From: JAENWD01 sp963837165
Lineage (GTDB): Bacteria; Acidobacteriota; Vicinamibacteria; Vicinamibacterales; JAENWD01
DNA length: 64,000 bases
NCBI GenBank assembly: GCA_963837165.1
Contig: CAWIMD010000004.1
Coordinates: forward strand, 1,054,001-1,118,000
Reading direction: 5' to 3'
This document shows, piece after piece, positions 52,969 to 62,621 of this stretch. Under the pieces are notes generated by a model. That model was not told the origin of the DNA. It worked only from the letters and a program-made list of their open reading frames with translations, and searched no databases. The first letter of the stretch is position 1. Every line of letters begins with the position of its first letter. A program made the translations under genes and the position numbers.

Positions 52969-54242
52969 TCCGGCGGTCGGAAACCGCCGGCGCGCGCCGC
53001 GCCGTCCTCATCGCGGTGGTGGCGGCTGCGGCGCTCCGGCTCGCGTTCGGCTTCGGTTACTGGGTCGGCAAGCCCCTCACGCACGACGAACGCGAATACC
53101 TGGACCTCGGCACGAACCTGGCCGCGGGCCGGGGCTTCTCGTACGGCCGGGGGGACGGGTCCGTCGAGCGATTCGGGCGAGCGCCGATGTATCCGCTGTT
53201 CGTGGCCGGCCTGGCGTCGCTGGTGCCGGGTCCGCGCCTGCCGGATGCCATCAAGCTGGCACAGGCGCTGGCCGGGGCGGCGGTCGTGCTGCTGCTGGCG
53301 ATGCTCGCTCGCCGGCTGTCGGGACCACGGGCGGCGCAGGTGACGGCCTGGCTCGCCGCTGTCTACCCGCCGCTCGTCTGGATCTCGGCCTACGTGTGGT
53401 CCGAGTCGCTGTACATGGTGATCGCGTGGGGCAACGTGCTCGTCCTGGCGCCGGCGATCGACGGCGGGTCGCGCCGCGAGGGCACCGGACCCGCACCACC
53501 GATCACCGGCCGGCTGCTCGCCGGCGGCCTGCTCGGCGGCCTGGCGTCGCTGACCCGTCCCGCCCACCTGTTCTTCCTGCTGCTCGTCGGGATCCGCCTG
53601 CTGGCCATGCGGCAGGTGCGGTGGGCCGCCATCGTGGCGCTCGGAGCGCTCCTGGCGATCCTGCCGTGGACGGTGCGCAACTTCGAGGCCTACGGCCGCT
53701 TCGTGCTGATTGCGTCCGAGGGCGGCGTGACGTTCTGGACGGGCAACCACCCGCTGGCAACCGGCGACGGCGACATGGCGGCCAACCCGGCGATCAAGCG
53801 TGACAACCTGCGCCTGCGCGCCGAGCATCCGGGCCTGTCGCCGGAGGCGCTGGAGCCCGTCTACTACGGGGAAGCGCTCCGCTCCATCGGCACTCACCCC
53901 GTGCGGTGGCTCGCGCTCGAGCTGCGAAAGCTGTTCTACCTCGTCGTGCCGGTGGGTCCGTCCTATACTCTCCACTCGACGTTGTACCTGGCCGCGACGT
54001 GGGTCTCGTACGGGCTGCTCCTGCCGATCGGCTCGGCCGGCCTCGTCCTCCGGTCGCGCCGGGGCGCCCGGCCGATGACGCTCCTGCTCCTGATGGGATC
54101 CACCGTGCTCGTCTGCCTCGTGTTCCTCACCCAGGAGCGGTTCCGCCTGCCCGTGATCGACCCGGCGCTGCTGGTCGGCGCCGGGTGCCTGCTGGCCGTT
54201 CAGCCGTATGGCGACCCGTTGAGGGGCAGGCCTGTCCCATGA
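52965..54242 (+). CDS. GT39/ArnT-like integral membrane glycosyltransferase
   Basis: A 425-residue multi-span protein from GTG 52965. The luminal-loop acidic motif LTHDEREYLDLGTNLAAGRG follows the first helix, as in protein O-mannosyltransferases and ArnT, which use polyprenyl-phosphate sugars. About nine further membrane segments follow (for example LLAGGLLGGLASLTRPAHLF). The adjacent polyprenyl-phosphate sugar synthases could supply its donor. The acceptor is unknown. Confidence 0.8.
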   Translation: MIRRSETAGARRAVLIAVVAAAALRLAFGFGYWVGKPLTHDEREYLDLGTNLAAGRGFSYGRGDGSVERFGRAPMYPLFVAGLASLVPGPRLPDAIKLAQALAGAAVVLLLAMLARRLSGPRAAQVTAWLAAVYPPLVWISAYVWSESLYMVIAWGNVLVLAPAIDGGSRREGTGPAPPITGRLLAGGLLGGLASLTRPAHLFFLLLVGIRLLAMRQVRWAAIVALGALLAILPWTVRNFEAYGRFVLIASEGGVTFWTGNHPLATGDGDMAANPAIKRDNLRLRAEHPGLSPEALEPVYYGEALRSIGTHPVRWLALELRKLFYLVVPVGPSYTLHSTLYLAATWVSYGLLLPIGSAGLVLRSRRGARPMTLLLLMGSTVLVCLVFLTQERFRLPVIDPALLVGAGCLLAVQPYGDPLRGRPVP

Positions 54243-54955
54243 CCGCTCTCGTCGTCATACCCACCTACAACGAGCGGGACAACATCGCGGAGCTGGTGCG
54301 CGCCGTGCTCGCGCACGACGGCACGCGCGTCCTGATCGTGGACGACCAGTCGCCCGATGGAACCGGCGCCATCGCGGACGCGCTGGCCCACGAGCTGCCC
54401 GACCGGGTGGAGGTGCTGCACCGCACCGGCCGCCGCGGGCTGGGCCGATCGTACGTGGACGGGCTGCAGCTGGCACTCGCGCGCGGCGCCGACCTCGTCT
54501 GCCAGATGGACGCCGACTGGTCGCACGATCCCCAGTATCTGCCGGCGATGATGGCCGCGTGCCGCGATCACGACGTCGTCATCGGATCCCGGTACCTGCG
54601 CGGCGTCTCGGTGGTGAACTGGCCGCTGCGGCGCATCGTGCTCAGCGCGTTCGCCAATCGGTACATCCGCGCCATCACGGGGCTGGCCCCGCGCGACTGC
54701 ACCAGCGGGTATCGCTGCTGGCGCCGAGAGATGCTGGCGCAGATCCCGCTCGACCGCGTCGTCTCGGACGGCTATGCCTTCCTGGTGGAGCTTCTGTTCG
54801 AGGCCCACCTGCGCGGGGCACGCGTCGGCGAAGTGCCAATCATCTTCGTCGAGCGCAGACTGGGCGTTTCCAAGCTGTCTGGCAGCGTGCTGGTCGAGTC
54901 GGGCCTCACGCCCTGGCGCCTGCGCCTTCGTTCGCTCGTGCGGAGACGGGAGTGA
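54239..54955 (+). CDS. Polyprenol-phosphate mannose synthase-like glycosyltransferase
   Basis: A 238-residue soluble GT2 enzyme. It has ALVVIPTYNERDNIAELVRA, RVLIVDDQSPDGTGAIADAL, LVCQMDADWSHDPQYLPAMM (DxD), and DCTSGYRCWRREMLAQIPLD. This set is diagnostic of DPM1-type synthases making polyprenyl-phosphate-mannose. It overlaps its neighbours by 4 bp on both sides. It most likely makes the donor for the GT39-like enzyme just upstream. Confidence 0.9.
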   Translation: MTALVVIPTYNERDNIAELVRAVLAHDGTRVLIVDDQSPDGTGAIADALAHELPDRVEVLHRTGRRGLGRSYVDGLQLALARGADLVCQMDADWSHDPQYLPAMMAACRDHDVVIGSRYLRGVSVVNWPLRRIVLSAFANRYIRAITGLAPRDCTSGYRCWRREMLAQIPLDRVVSDGYAFLVELLFEAHLRGARVGEVPIIFVERRLGVSKLSGSVLVESGLTPWRLRLRSLVRRRE

Positions 54956-56190
54956 CGCCACGCCACCGCGTTCTGATGGTGGCGTCTTCGTACCCCCGCT
55001 ACCCGGGCGACACCGTCGGCACCTTCATGGAGCCGATCGCACGGGGGCTCGCCGCGCGCGGCCACGCGGTGCACCTGGTGCTGCCCTGGCATCCCCGCTG
55101 GGCGCGTGCACCCGTCGAGGACGGCGTCCGCTTTCACCTGTTCCGGTACGCACCGTCGGCGGCGTTCAACGTGTTCGGCTACGCGGGTGCGCTGCGCGCG
55201 GACGTCTCGCTCCGCGGCCGCACGCTCGTCGCCGCCCCGCTGGCCCTCGCCGCCGGCTGGCGGACCGCCCGGCGCGTGGCGCGTGAGGTGGGCGCGACGC
55301 TCATGCACGGGCACTGGGTCGTGCCAGGCGGAGTGATCGCCGCGGCTGCCTCTCCCGCGCTTCCGCTCGTCATCAGCCTGCACGGGTCCGATGCGTACGT
55401 GGCGGAGCGGCACGGCTCGATCGGCGCGGTCGCCGGCTGGGCGCTGCGGCGGGCGGCGTACGTGACCGCGTGCAGCGACGACCTGCGGCGCCGCGCCCAG
55501 GCGCTCGGCGCAGACCCGGATCGGTCGGTCACCATCCCGTACGGCGTCGACGCCACGCGCTTCCGTCCGGACGCCGCGACACGCGCGGCAACCCGCGCGG
55601 CCTGGCGCATCCCGCCGGACGCGGAGGTGGTGTTCTCCGCCGGCCGGTTCGTCCGGAAGAAGGGCTTCGAGTACCTGCTCGACGCCGTTGCGAGCCTCGT
55701 GCCCGGACGTCCCCGCCTGGTGCTCGTGCTCGCCGGCGGCGGCGACCTCGCGGGAGAGCTCCACGATCGGCTCGAGCGCCTCGGCATCGGCGGCCGCGCC
55801 GTGCTCCCGGGCGTCCTGTCGCAGGATCAGGTCGCTGCCTGGCTGGCCGCCGCCGACGTCGCGGTGATTCCGTCAGTGCGCGACGATGCCGGCAACGTGG
55901 ACGGCCTGCCGAACGTCGTGATGGAGGCGATGGCGTCGGCAACGCCGCTCGTCGCCACGTCGGCGGGCGGCATCGGCAGCGTCGTCGCGCACGGGCAGAC
56001 GGGCCTGCTGGTCGGCGAGCGCGACGTGGCCGCGCTGGCGTCCGCCATCGAACGGGTGCTCAGCGATCCAGCGCTCGGGACGGCGCTGGGCAGCGCCGCG
56101 CGCGCGCGGGTGATCGCCACGGCGAACTGGGACGATGTGGCCGCCCGGTTCGAGGAAGTCTATGCGAGGGCGAGCGATCGGAGGCTCTGA
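54952..56190 (+). CDS. Family 4 glycosyltransferase
   Basis: A 412-residue GT-B enzyme from GTG 54952 (GTGA overlap). It has ASSYPRYPGDTVGTFMEPIA at the start, the mid-region LVISLHGSDAYVAERHGSIG, and VVFSAGRFVRKKGFEYLLDA. The donor-site VDGLPNVVMEAMASATPLVA ends with two acidic residues as expected. It is the last gene of the operon. Confidence 0.88.
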   Translation: MTPRHRVLMVASSYPRYPGDTVGTFMEPIARGLAARGHAVHLVLPWHPRWARAPVEDGVRFHLFRYAPSAAFNVFGYAGALRADVSLRGRTLVAAPLALAAGWRTARRVAREVGATLMHGHWVVPGGVIAAAASPALPLVISLHGSDAYVAERHGSIGAVAGWALRRAAYVTACSDDLRRRAQALGADPDRSVTIPYGVDATRFRPDAATRAATRAAWRIPPDAEVVFSAGRFVRKKGFEYLLDAVASLVPGRPRLVLVLAGGGDLAGELHDRLERLGIGGRAVLPGVLSQDQVAAWLAAADVAVIPSVRDDAGNVDGLPNVVMEAMASATPLVATSAGGIGSVVAHGQTGLLVGERDVAALASAIERVLSDPALGTALGSAARARVIATANWDDVAARFEEVYARASDRRL

Positions 56191-56202
56191 CGACGCGGCG
56201 CT

Positions 56203-57936
56203 TCAGGGCGTGGGCTGCAGATGCACGCCGTGCTGCTCCAGCGTGGCTCCGACGGAGCGGTCGAAGATCGAGATCGCCTGGTTGAGGTCGGTGCGGGCGC
56301 GCAGCTCGAGCGCCTGCGCAGTCACCAGGGCCGTCTGTCGCTGCAGCACGAGGAACACGGTACTGAGCCCCGAATCGAACCGTCGGCGCTCGCTCGCGTA
56401 CTGCTCCTCCGCGTTGCGGCGCGCCGCGGATGCGGACCGCAGCCGCTCGTTGGAGGACTGCACGGCCTGGATCGCGTTGCGGACCTCCACCTGGATCGAC
56501 TGCTCGAGCTGCTGACGCTGGCGCCTGAGCTCGGTTTCCTCGAGGCGGCTGCGCGCCAGCCTGGCCTGCGCCGTCCGGTTCCCCAGCGGAAGATCGAGCT
56601 GGACCTGCACGGCGGCGGTCGGATACCTGCGGTTCCAGATGTTCGCCAGCGAGTCCCAGTAGTCGCCGACCAGGAAGGGCGGCAGCGGGGCGGTGGCGCC
56701 CTGGGTGAGGACGACGTCGGGCAGGCCTGCGCGGAGCGACAGCTCGTTGAGCCGCGACACCACGGCGGCATCGGTCCTGCCGGCGGTGCTCGTGGGCGTG
56801 ATGCTGGGGCCGGCCAGCCCCGCGAGCGCGTACTGGCCGACCAGGTCGACGCGCGGACGCGCCTGGTCGGCAAAATACCGGCGATCGATGGCGTTGGCCG
56901 CCAGGTCGAGTTGCAGCGACGCGAGCTCCGGCCGGCGGGCGATTGCCAGCCCGACCGCTTGGTCCAGCGAGAGTTGCGGCACGGCGCGGTCGGTCGCCTC
57001 CGCGGGCAGCAGGGCCCGGTTCCAGAGGGCCTGGCTGCGATCGGCCAGCACGAGGTTCTTCAGCCGGTTCTCGGCCTCCGTGAGGCTCCGTCTGGCGCCC
57101 GCCACGGCCTGCTCGAAGTTGGCCACCTGCGTGGCCGCTTCGACCACGTCAATCACCGCGAGACGGCCTTCCTTCACCTGCCGCTCGTTGCTCTCGACCT
57201 GACGCCGCGCCTGGGCGAGGGCAGTCACCTGGACGTCGAGGTTGCCGCGCGCGAAGACCAGATCCCAGTAGGCCTGCTCCACCAGCGACAGCTGATCCAT
57301 CAAGACCAGCCGCAGCCCTTCGTCGCTGAGGTCGGCGGCCTTCCGGGAGATCAGCACCTGGCGGCGCGCGTCGTCGATATCGCGTCCTCGGACGATCGGC
57401 TGGGTGTAGGAGACGCCGAGCGCCGACGGGAACTGCGGGTTCAGGCGCAGGTTGGTGTTGCTGCTGAGGACCCGGGAGGAGGAAAAATCCACCGCGAATC
57501 GGCCGCCGGCCCAGGGCGACAGGCCGCTGAGCTCGACGGCACCGTCCGCCCGCTTCTCTTCCAGCTTCCCGTTCGACGCGCCCCCGATCGACGAGGCCAC
57601 CGGCGTGACGGTGCGACGCACGCCGAACGTGGGCAGGAACCGCGGGTCGAAGGCGCCGAGGGCCGCACGCACGTCCTGGCGGGCCGCATCGGCTTCGAGC
57701 CGGGCAATGGCCACATCGTTGTTCTGTTCGAGGGCCAGGCGGATGGCGGCGTCGAGCGTGAGGTCCATCGGAGGCCCCGAGACGCCGACGCGGCCGGCGT
57801 CGTCGGGCGGGACCGGCGGCTGGGGCAGCGCGGCGAGCGTCTCGCGGCTCGAGACAGGGCCGGCCGCGTCCTGCGCCGCGAGCGCGCCGGGAGGGAGCAG
57901 GAGCAGCGCAATCCAGAGCGCCGCACCACGCCTCAT
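56203..57936 (-). CDS. TolC-family outer-membrane efflux protein
   Basis: A 577-residue protein with signal peptide (MRRGAALWIALLLLPPGALA) and two TolC repeats. These include LTLDAAIRLALEQNNDVAIA near 60 and QLSLDQAVGLAIARRPELAS near 320, with long coiled-coil helices. The start overlaps the RND stop by 4 bp. It forms the outer-membrane exit of the efflux system with the next two genes. Confidence 0.92.
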   Translation of the reverse strand: MRRGAALWIALLLLPPGALAAQDAAGPVSSRETLAALPQPPVPPDDAGRVGVSGPPMDLTLDAAIRLALEQNNDVAIARLEADAARQDVRAALGAFDPRFLPTFGVRRTVTPVASSIGGASNGKLEEKRADGAVELSGLSPWAGGRFAVDFSSSRVLSSNTNLRLNPQFPSALGVSYTQPIVRGRDIDDARRQVLISRKAADLSDEGLRLVLMDQLSLVEQAYWDLVFARGNLDVQVTALAQARRQVESNERQVKEGRLAVIDVVEAATQVANFEQAVAGARRSLTEAENRLKNLVLADRSQALWNRALLPAEATDRAVPQLSLDQAVGLAIARRPELASLQLDLAANAIDRRYFADQARPRVDLVGQYALAGLAGPSITPTSTAGRTDAAVVSRLNELSLRAGLPDVVLTQGATAPLPPFLVGDYWDSLANIWNRRYPTAAVQVQLDLPLGNRTAQARLARSRLEETELRRQRQQLEQSIQVEVRNAIQAVQSSNERLRSASAARRNAEEQYASERRRFDSGLSTVFLVLQRQTALVTAQALELRARTDLNQAISIFDRSVGATLEQHGVHLQPTP

Positions 57937-60900
57937 CGCTCGACCCCTTCGCCGGCCGGCTGGAGGCGCCGGCCCATCCGTCCGAACCGGCCCACCAGGC
58001 GGCTCCACGCCGGCGACTGGCCGGCATCGTCGAACAGCGAGTAGAAGACCGGCACCGCCAGCAGCGTGAGCAGCAGGCAGAGCGACTGCCCGCCGACGAC
58101 GAGCAGGCCGATGGAGTGGTTGGTCGCCGCGCCGGGGCCCGAGCCCACGCAGAGCGGCGTCATGCCGGCGACGAGCGCCATCGTGGTCATCAGGATCGGG
58201 CGCAGGCGGTCGCGGTTGGCCTGGATGATCGCCGCGTGCCGCGGCAGGCCCTTGGCGCGCAGCCCGATCGTGTGATCGATCTGCAGGATCGCGTTCTTCT
58301 TCACGATCCCGAACAACAGCAGGACACCGAGCGCGGAGTAGATGTTCAGGTTCTGCCCGAACGCGAGCGAGGCGAGCAGGCCGAATGGCACCGACAGCGG
58401 CAACGTCAGGAGGATGGTCACCGGGTGGATGAACGACTCGAACTGGGCCGCCAGCACCATGTACATGAACACGAACGAGAGGGCGAACGCGATGGCGAAG
58501 TAGTACGTCGCACGCCCGAGCTCGCGCGACTGCCCACTCGAGATCACGTGATAGCCCGGCTCCATGCCAATGCGGTCGAAGGCGTCCTGGATGACCTGCT
58601 GGGCCTCGGCCTGCGAGTGCCCGGGCGCCCAGTTCGCCGACACGGTGATCTGGCGCTGCCGGTTCAGCCGATCCACGGCCGCCGGTCCTTCCCCCGAGTT
58701 CAGCGACACGAGCGTGCGCAGCTGCACGAGCTCGCCGCCGGCGGTCCGGACGGTGGACGAGGCGAGCGTCTCGGCGGCGCGGCGGAACGCGTCCTGCGCC
58801 TTCAGGACAACGTCGTACTGGTCGTTGGCCGAGCTGAACGTCGTCACTTTCTGCCCGGCCAGCAGGGCATTGACGGTCTGTGACACGTCTTCCACGCGGA
58901 TGCCGAGGTCGGCGGCGCGCTGGCGGTCGATGACCACCCGGACCTCGGGGCGGCCCGGCACGTAGCTCCGCGTGGCGTCCACGACAATCGGGCTCTGCTC
59001 GATGATGTCGAGCGCCTTCTGCGTGTACCGGTCCAGCTTCTCGAGATCGGGTCCCGACAGCGCGTACTGGATGCCGCCGGCGCCGCCCCCCGAGCCGCCG
59101 AAGGCGAAGCTGATCGGGTTCTGCACGGCGATCTTCGCTTCCGTGCGGTACGGCTTCAGCAGCTCGCGCGCCCGGACGATGAGCTGCGCCTGCGAGATCC
59201 GCCGCTGGTCGATCGGCGTGAGCCGCGCCAGCACCGTGCCCTGGTTCGTTTGCCCGCCCGAGCGGCCGAACGCGGCAATGGCGAGGGTGTTCGAGATGCC
59301 GGGCAGCTGGTCGCGGATGTCGCGCGCGATGCGATCGAGGAGCGACTGCGTCGCCGCGAGGCTCGAGCCGACCGGCAGCTGCGCGTAGACCTGGAAGCGC
59401 GACTCGTCCTCGTCCGGGACGAAGTTCACGCCCGACATCCTGAAGAGCGGGTAGGTCGCCGACACCACCGCGACGCACGTCGCGACGATGACCCAGCGGT
59501 GCCCCATCGCCCACCCCAGCAGGCGGGTGTAGTTGCGGTCGATGGCGCCATAGAAGCCCCTGCGGGACACCTCGTAGTGGGTGTGGTCGGGCGTCACCGC
59601 GATCCAGCGCGCGGCCAGCATCGGCGTCAGCGTGAACGACACGAGCAGGCTGATCGCGATCGCGGCCGCCGACGTGAGGCCGAACGACGACATGAACCGC
59701 CCGACGATACCGCCCATGAAGCCGACCGGCAGGAACACCGCGAGCAGCGAGAGCGTGGTCGCCATGACGGCCAGCCCGATCTCCCGCGTGCCCTCGATGG
59801 CCGCCTGGAACGGCGACATCCCCTTCTCCTCGACGAACCGGTAGATGTTCTCCAGCACCACGATCGCGTCGTCGATGACGATGCCCACCATGAGCGTGAG
59901 GGCCAGCATCGTCATCTGGTTGAGCGTGAAGCCGAGCGCGGCCATGACGGCGAACGCGCCGATCGTGGACACGGGGATCGCCACCGCGGCGATCAGCGTG
60001 GAGCGGAAGTTGCGCAGGAACAGGAGCACGACCAGCGCGGCGAAGAACGCGCCGAGCACCAGGTGCTCCTCGATGGAGTCCAGCGAGGCGCGGATGAACT
60101 CCGAGTCGTCGCGCACGAGACGGACGTCGAAGGTCGGCGGCAGCGTCAGCTCGACCTCTGCCATGCGGGTCTTGATCGCGTCCACCAGCGCCACCGTGTT
60201 GACGCCGCTCTGCTTGCGGATCGCCACGGTGACCGCCGGGCGCCCGTTGAGCACCGAGACCGAGGTCGGATCGGCGCCGCCGTCCACCACCTGGCCGATG
60301 TCGCTGATGGTCACGGCATAGCCGTTCCGCGTCGCGACGACGACGTCGGCAAAATCGGCCGGCCTCGGCAGGAGGCCCAGGGTGCGGACCGACAGGTCGC
60401 GCGTGCCCTCCTCGATCCGGCCGCCCGGCAGCTCCAGGTTCTGCGCGCGCAGCGCGGCCGCCACGTCGGTGGTGGTGAGGCCGTACGCGTTCAGCAGGTC
60501 GGGGTTGATGCGCACCTGCACCTGCCGGCGGCGGCTGCCGTAGAGCACCACCTCGCCCACGCCGTTCACCGATTCCAGGCGCTTCTGGACGTTCTGCTCG
60601 ATGTAGGTGGTCAGCTCCACCACGGGCATCGGCGCGGCAATCGAGTACAGGATGACCGGCGTGGCGTCGGGGTCCTGCTTCTGCACGATCGGCGGATCGG
60701 CCGTCTTGGGCAGGTCCCGGATCACCGGGTCCACCTTCGCGCGGACCTCCTGCGCAGCGATGTCGGGGTCCTTCGACAGGTCGAAGGTGATGGTGACGCG
60801 CGACTGCCCCTCGGTGGACGTCGAGCGCAGCTCGTCGATGCCGGCCACCGTGTTCACGGCGGCCTCGATCCGGTCGGTGATCTCGGTCTCGATGCTCTGC

Positions 60901-61070
60901 GGCGTGGCCCCGGGATTGACCGTGGTGACCGAGATCACCGGCATCTCGATGCGGGGGTAGCGATCCACGCCGAGGACGAAGAACGACACGCCGCCCACCA
61001 CCGTCAGCGCCGCCACCAGCATGGTCGCGAAGACCGGCCGTCGGACGCAGATTTCAGCGAGCTTCTGCAT
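57933..61070 (-). CDS. RND-family inner-membrane efflux transporter (AcrB/HAE1 type)
   Basis: A 1,045-residue resistance-nodulation-division pump using proton motive force. It has the N-terminal RRPVFATMLVAALTVVGGV, the two periplasmic porter domains, and GIVIDDAIVVLENIYRFVEE with the paired acids of the proton relay in helix 4. A second set of helices lies in the C-terminal half. The length fits HAE1. The substrate range cannot be read from the sequence. Confidence 0.95.
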   Translation of the reverse strand: MQKLAEICVRRPVFATMLVAALTVVGGVSFFVLGVDRYPRIEMPVISVTTVNPGATPQSIETEITDRIEAAVNTVAGIDELRSTSTEGQSRVTITFDLSKDPDIAAQEVRAKVDPVIRDLPKTADPPIVQKQDPDATPVILYSIAAPMPVVELTTYIEQNVQKRLESVNGVGEVVLYGSRRRQVQVRINPDLLNAYGLTTTDVAAALRAQNLELPGGRIEEGTRDLSVRTLGLLPRPADFADVVVATRNGYAVTISDIGQVVDGGADPTSVSVLNGRPAVTVAIRKQSGVNTVALVDAIKTRMAEVELTLPPTFDVRLVRDDSEFIRASLDSIEEHLVLGAFFAALVVLLFLRNFRSTLIAAVAIPVSTIGAFAVMAALGFTLNQMTMLALTLMVGIVIDDAIVVLENIYRFVEEKGMSPFQAAIEGTREIGLAVMATTLSLLAVFLPVGFMGGIVGRFMSSFGLTSAAAIAISLLVSFTLTPMLAARWIAVTPDHTHYEVSRRGFYGAIDRNYTRLLGWAMGHRWVIVATCVAVVSATYPLFRMSGVNFVPDEDESRFQVYAQLPVGSSLAATQSLLDRIARDIRDQLPGISNTLAIAAFGRSGGQTNQGTVLARLTPIDQRRISQAQLIVRARELLKPYRTEAKIAVQNPISFAFGGSGGGAGGIQYALSGPDLEKLDRYTQKALDIIEQSPIVVDATRSYVPGRPEVRVVIDRQRAADLGIRVEDVSQTVNALLAGQKVTTFSSANDQYDVVLKAQDAFRRAAETLASSTVRTAGGELVQLRTLVSLNSGEGPAAVDRLNRQRQITVSANWAPGHSQAEAQQVIQDAFDRIGMEPGYHVISSGQSRELGRATYYFAIAFALSFVFMYMVLAAQFESFIHPVTILLTLPLSVPFGLLASLAFGQNLNIYSALGVLLLFGIVKKNAILQIDHTIGLRAKGLPRHAAIIQANRDRLRPILMTTMALVAGMTPLCVGSGPGAATNHSIGLLVVGGQSLCLLLTLLAVPVFYSLFDDAGQSPAWSRLVGRFGRMGRRLQPAGEGVER

Positions 61071-61091
61071 GGAGGCTTCCCCGGCGCCGGA

Positions 61092-62261
61092 TCACTGGCC
61101 GCGTGCCGCGTCCGCCGCCGGCCCGGTCACGACGTTCACGTGCGCCGAGTCGTACAGCTTGGCCAGGTTGGTGACGGCGACGCGATCGCCCTCGGCGATC
61201 CCGGAGACGAGCCGGATCGACGTGCCGGACTGGCGCGGTGCGAGCAGCACGACCCTCAGGCGTGCCCGCCCGTCGACGTCCACGATGAAAACCCGGTAGG
61301 AGCTGGTGTTCACGTCCTCGATGACGGCCTGCTTCGGCACGTAGAGCGCGCGGATCGTGCGGCCCTGATCGATCTGCGAGACGGCGAACATCCCGGGCTT
61401 CAGCACGGCGTCGGGGTTTCTCACACGGGCCTCGACGAGCAGCGACCGCGACGCCTGCACGATCGCCGGGTTCACGGCCGTGATCTGCCCCGCGAACGTG
61501 CGGCCGGGGTACGCGTCCACCGTGGCCGTCACGGGCTGGCCGAGCGAGATGCGGCCGGTCTCGAGGCCGGGGACGGTGAGCTGCAGCCGGAGGGGATCAA
61601 CCTTCAGCAGCGTGACCACAGGCGTGGACGGCTGCACGTACTCGCCGACCGAGACCAGCCGCGCGCTGATGTACCCCGAGAACGGCGCCGCCACGACGAC
61701 GTCCGCGTACGCCTTCTCGGCGATCGCAAGCGCCGCGCGCGCTTCAGCGACCGACGCACGGGCGGTGTTCACGCTCTGCCGCGAGGTCTCGGACTGGGTC
61801 CGCGCCTGGTCGGCCACCTCGCGCGAGAGGTCGCCAGTCGCCAGCAGGCGCTCGTACCGTTCGGCGGTGGTCTGCGCCAGGGCATTCTGCAGCTCGGCGA
61901 GCTTCAGGGCCGCCTCCGTGCGCGCCACCGCGGCCCTGGCGCCGTCGAGCTTCAGGCCCGCATCGACGCCCTGCAGGCGCACGAGCACGTCGCCGCCCCG
62001 CACGAACTGGCCCACGTCCACCGGCGTGGCCACGACGCGGCCCGACGCCTCCGGCGCGACGTCCGACGCCTCGTCGGCCACGAAGCTGCCCGTGGCCTGG
62101 AGCGTCACCGGCTCGTCGCGTCCGGTGACCGTGGCCGCCTGCACGTCCACCGGTGCGGCGGCCGCGGCCCGCGCGGTCTCCACGTCCGTCGAGCGACAGC
62201 CGCCGGCCAGTCCCAGACAGGCACCCATGAGGGCGGCGCGGGCGAGGCTCGATGTTCGCAT
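61092..62261 (-). CDS. RND membrane-fusion lipoprotein
   Basis: A 389-residue periplasmic adaptor. The lipoprotein signal ends LGLAGGC with Cys22 as the lipid-attachment site. The biotinyl-lipoyl half motifs flank a coiled coil (TEAALKLAELQNALAQTTAE), and VVVAAPFSGYISARLVSVGE marks the second half. It is the first gene of the tripartite efflux operon. Confidence 0.93.
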   Translation of the reverse strand: MRTSSLARAALMGACLGLAGGCRSTDVETARAAAAAPVDVQAATVTGRDEPVTLQATGSFVADEASDVAPEASGRVVATPVDVGQFVRGGDVLVRLQGVDAGLKLDGARAAVARTEAALKLAELQNALAQTTAERYERLLATGDLSREVADQARTQSETSRQSVNTARASVAEARAALAIAEKAYADVVVAAPFSGYISARLVSVGEYVQPSTPVVTLLKVDPLRLQLTVPGLETGRISLGQPVTATVDAYPGRTFAGQITAVNPAIVQASRSLLVEARVRNPDAVLKPGMFAVSQIDQGRTIRALYVPKQAVIEDVNTSSYRVFIVDVDGRARLRVVLLAPRQSGTSIRLVSGIAEGDRVAVTNLAKLYDSAHVNVVTGPAADAARGQ

Positions 62262-62621
62262 CCCGGTCAGCAGCCTCCGGCGGTCGCACCGCCGCGGATC
62301 CCGGCGGCGCGCTGCCCGCCAGCACGAACGATACGCCCTCGTCGACGGGGGCGCAGCCCATGGATTCTGGTCGACCTCGGTCGTGCCAGTGGTTAAGCGC
62401 TGGCAAAGAGATTGTAAAGGATGTTAACGCCGGGCCGTGGCACGCCACAGGGCCTGCCAGTGTCCCGGCCCAGTGATTCGTGGCATCAGTCGCAACGCCG
62501 CGAGGCGGGATGCGCCGCCCGCGAATTTTGTCGCGAATCACTGGGCCGGGACACTAGACTCCCATGAGATGTCCGCCCCACTCGCCGCCCGTGGATCCGG
62601 AGAGGAGCCCCTGCCCGCGGC
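62262..62621. other. Divergent 360-bp gap: candidate efflux promoter and an inverted-repeat element
   Basis: No gene is seen. On the minus strand TTTACA (62413-62418), 17 nt and TAACCA (62390-62395) form a possible promoter for the efflux operon. A perfect 22-bp inverted repeat lies at 62459-62480 and 62534-62555 and is listed separately. Confidence 0.5.
62459..62555. repeat. 97-bp element with perfect 22-bp terminal inverted repeats
   Basis: Both ends read AGTGTCCCGGCCCAGTGATT then CG inward, with a 53-bp GC-rich centre. No target duplication is clear and there is no reading frame inside. It looks like a miniature inverted-repeat element or an IS remnant. Confidence 0.75.

Noticed and set aside
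59250..62396. 1,048-codon plus-strand frame opposite the RND genes
   Set aside because: Arg/His-rich antisense frame spanning two real genes and their gap; not protein-like.
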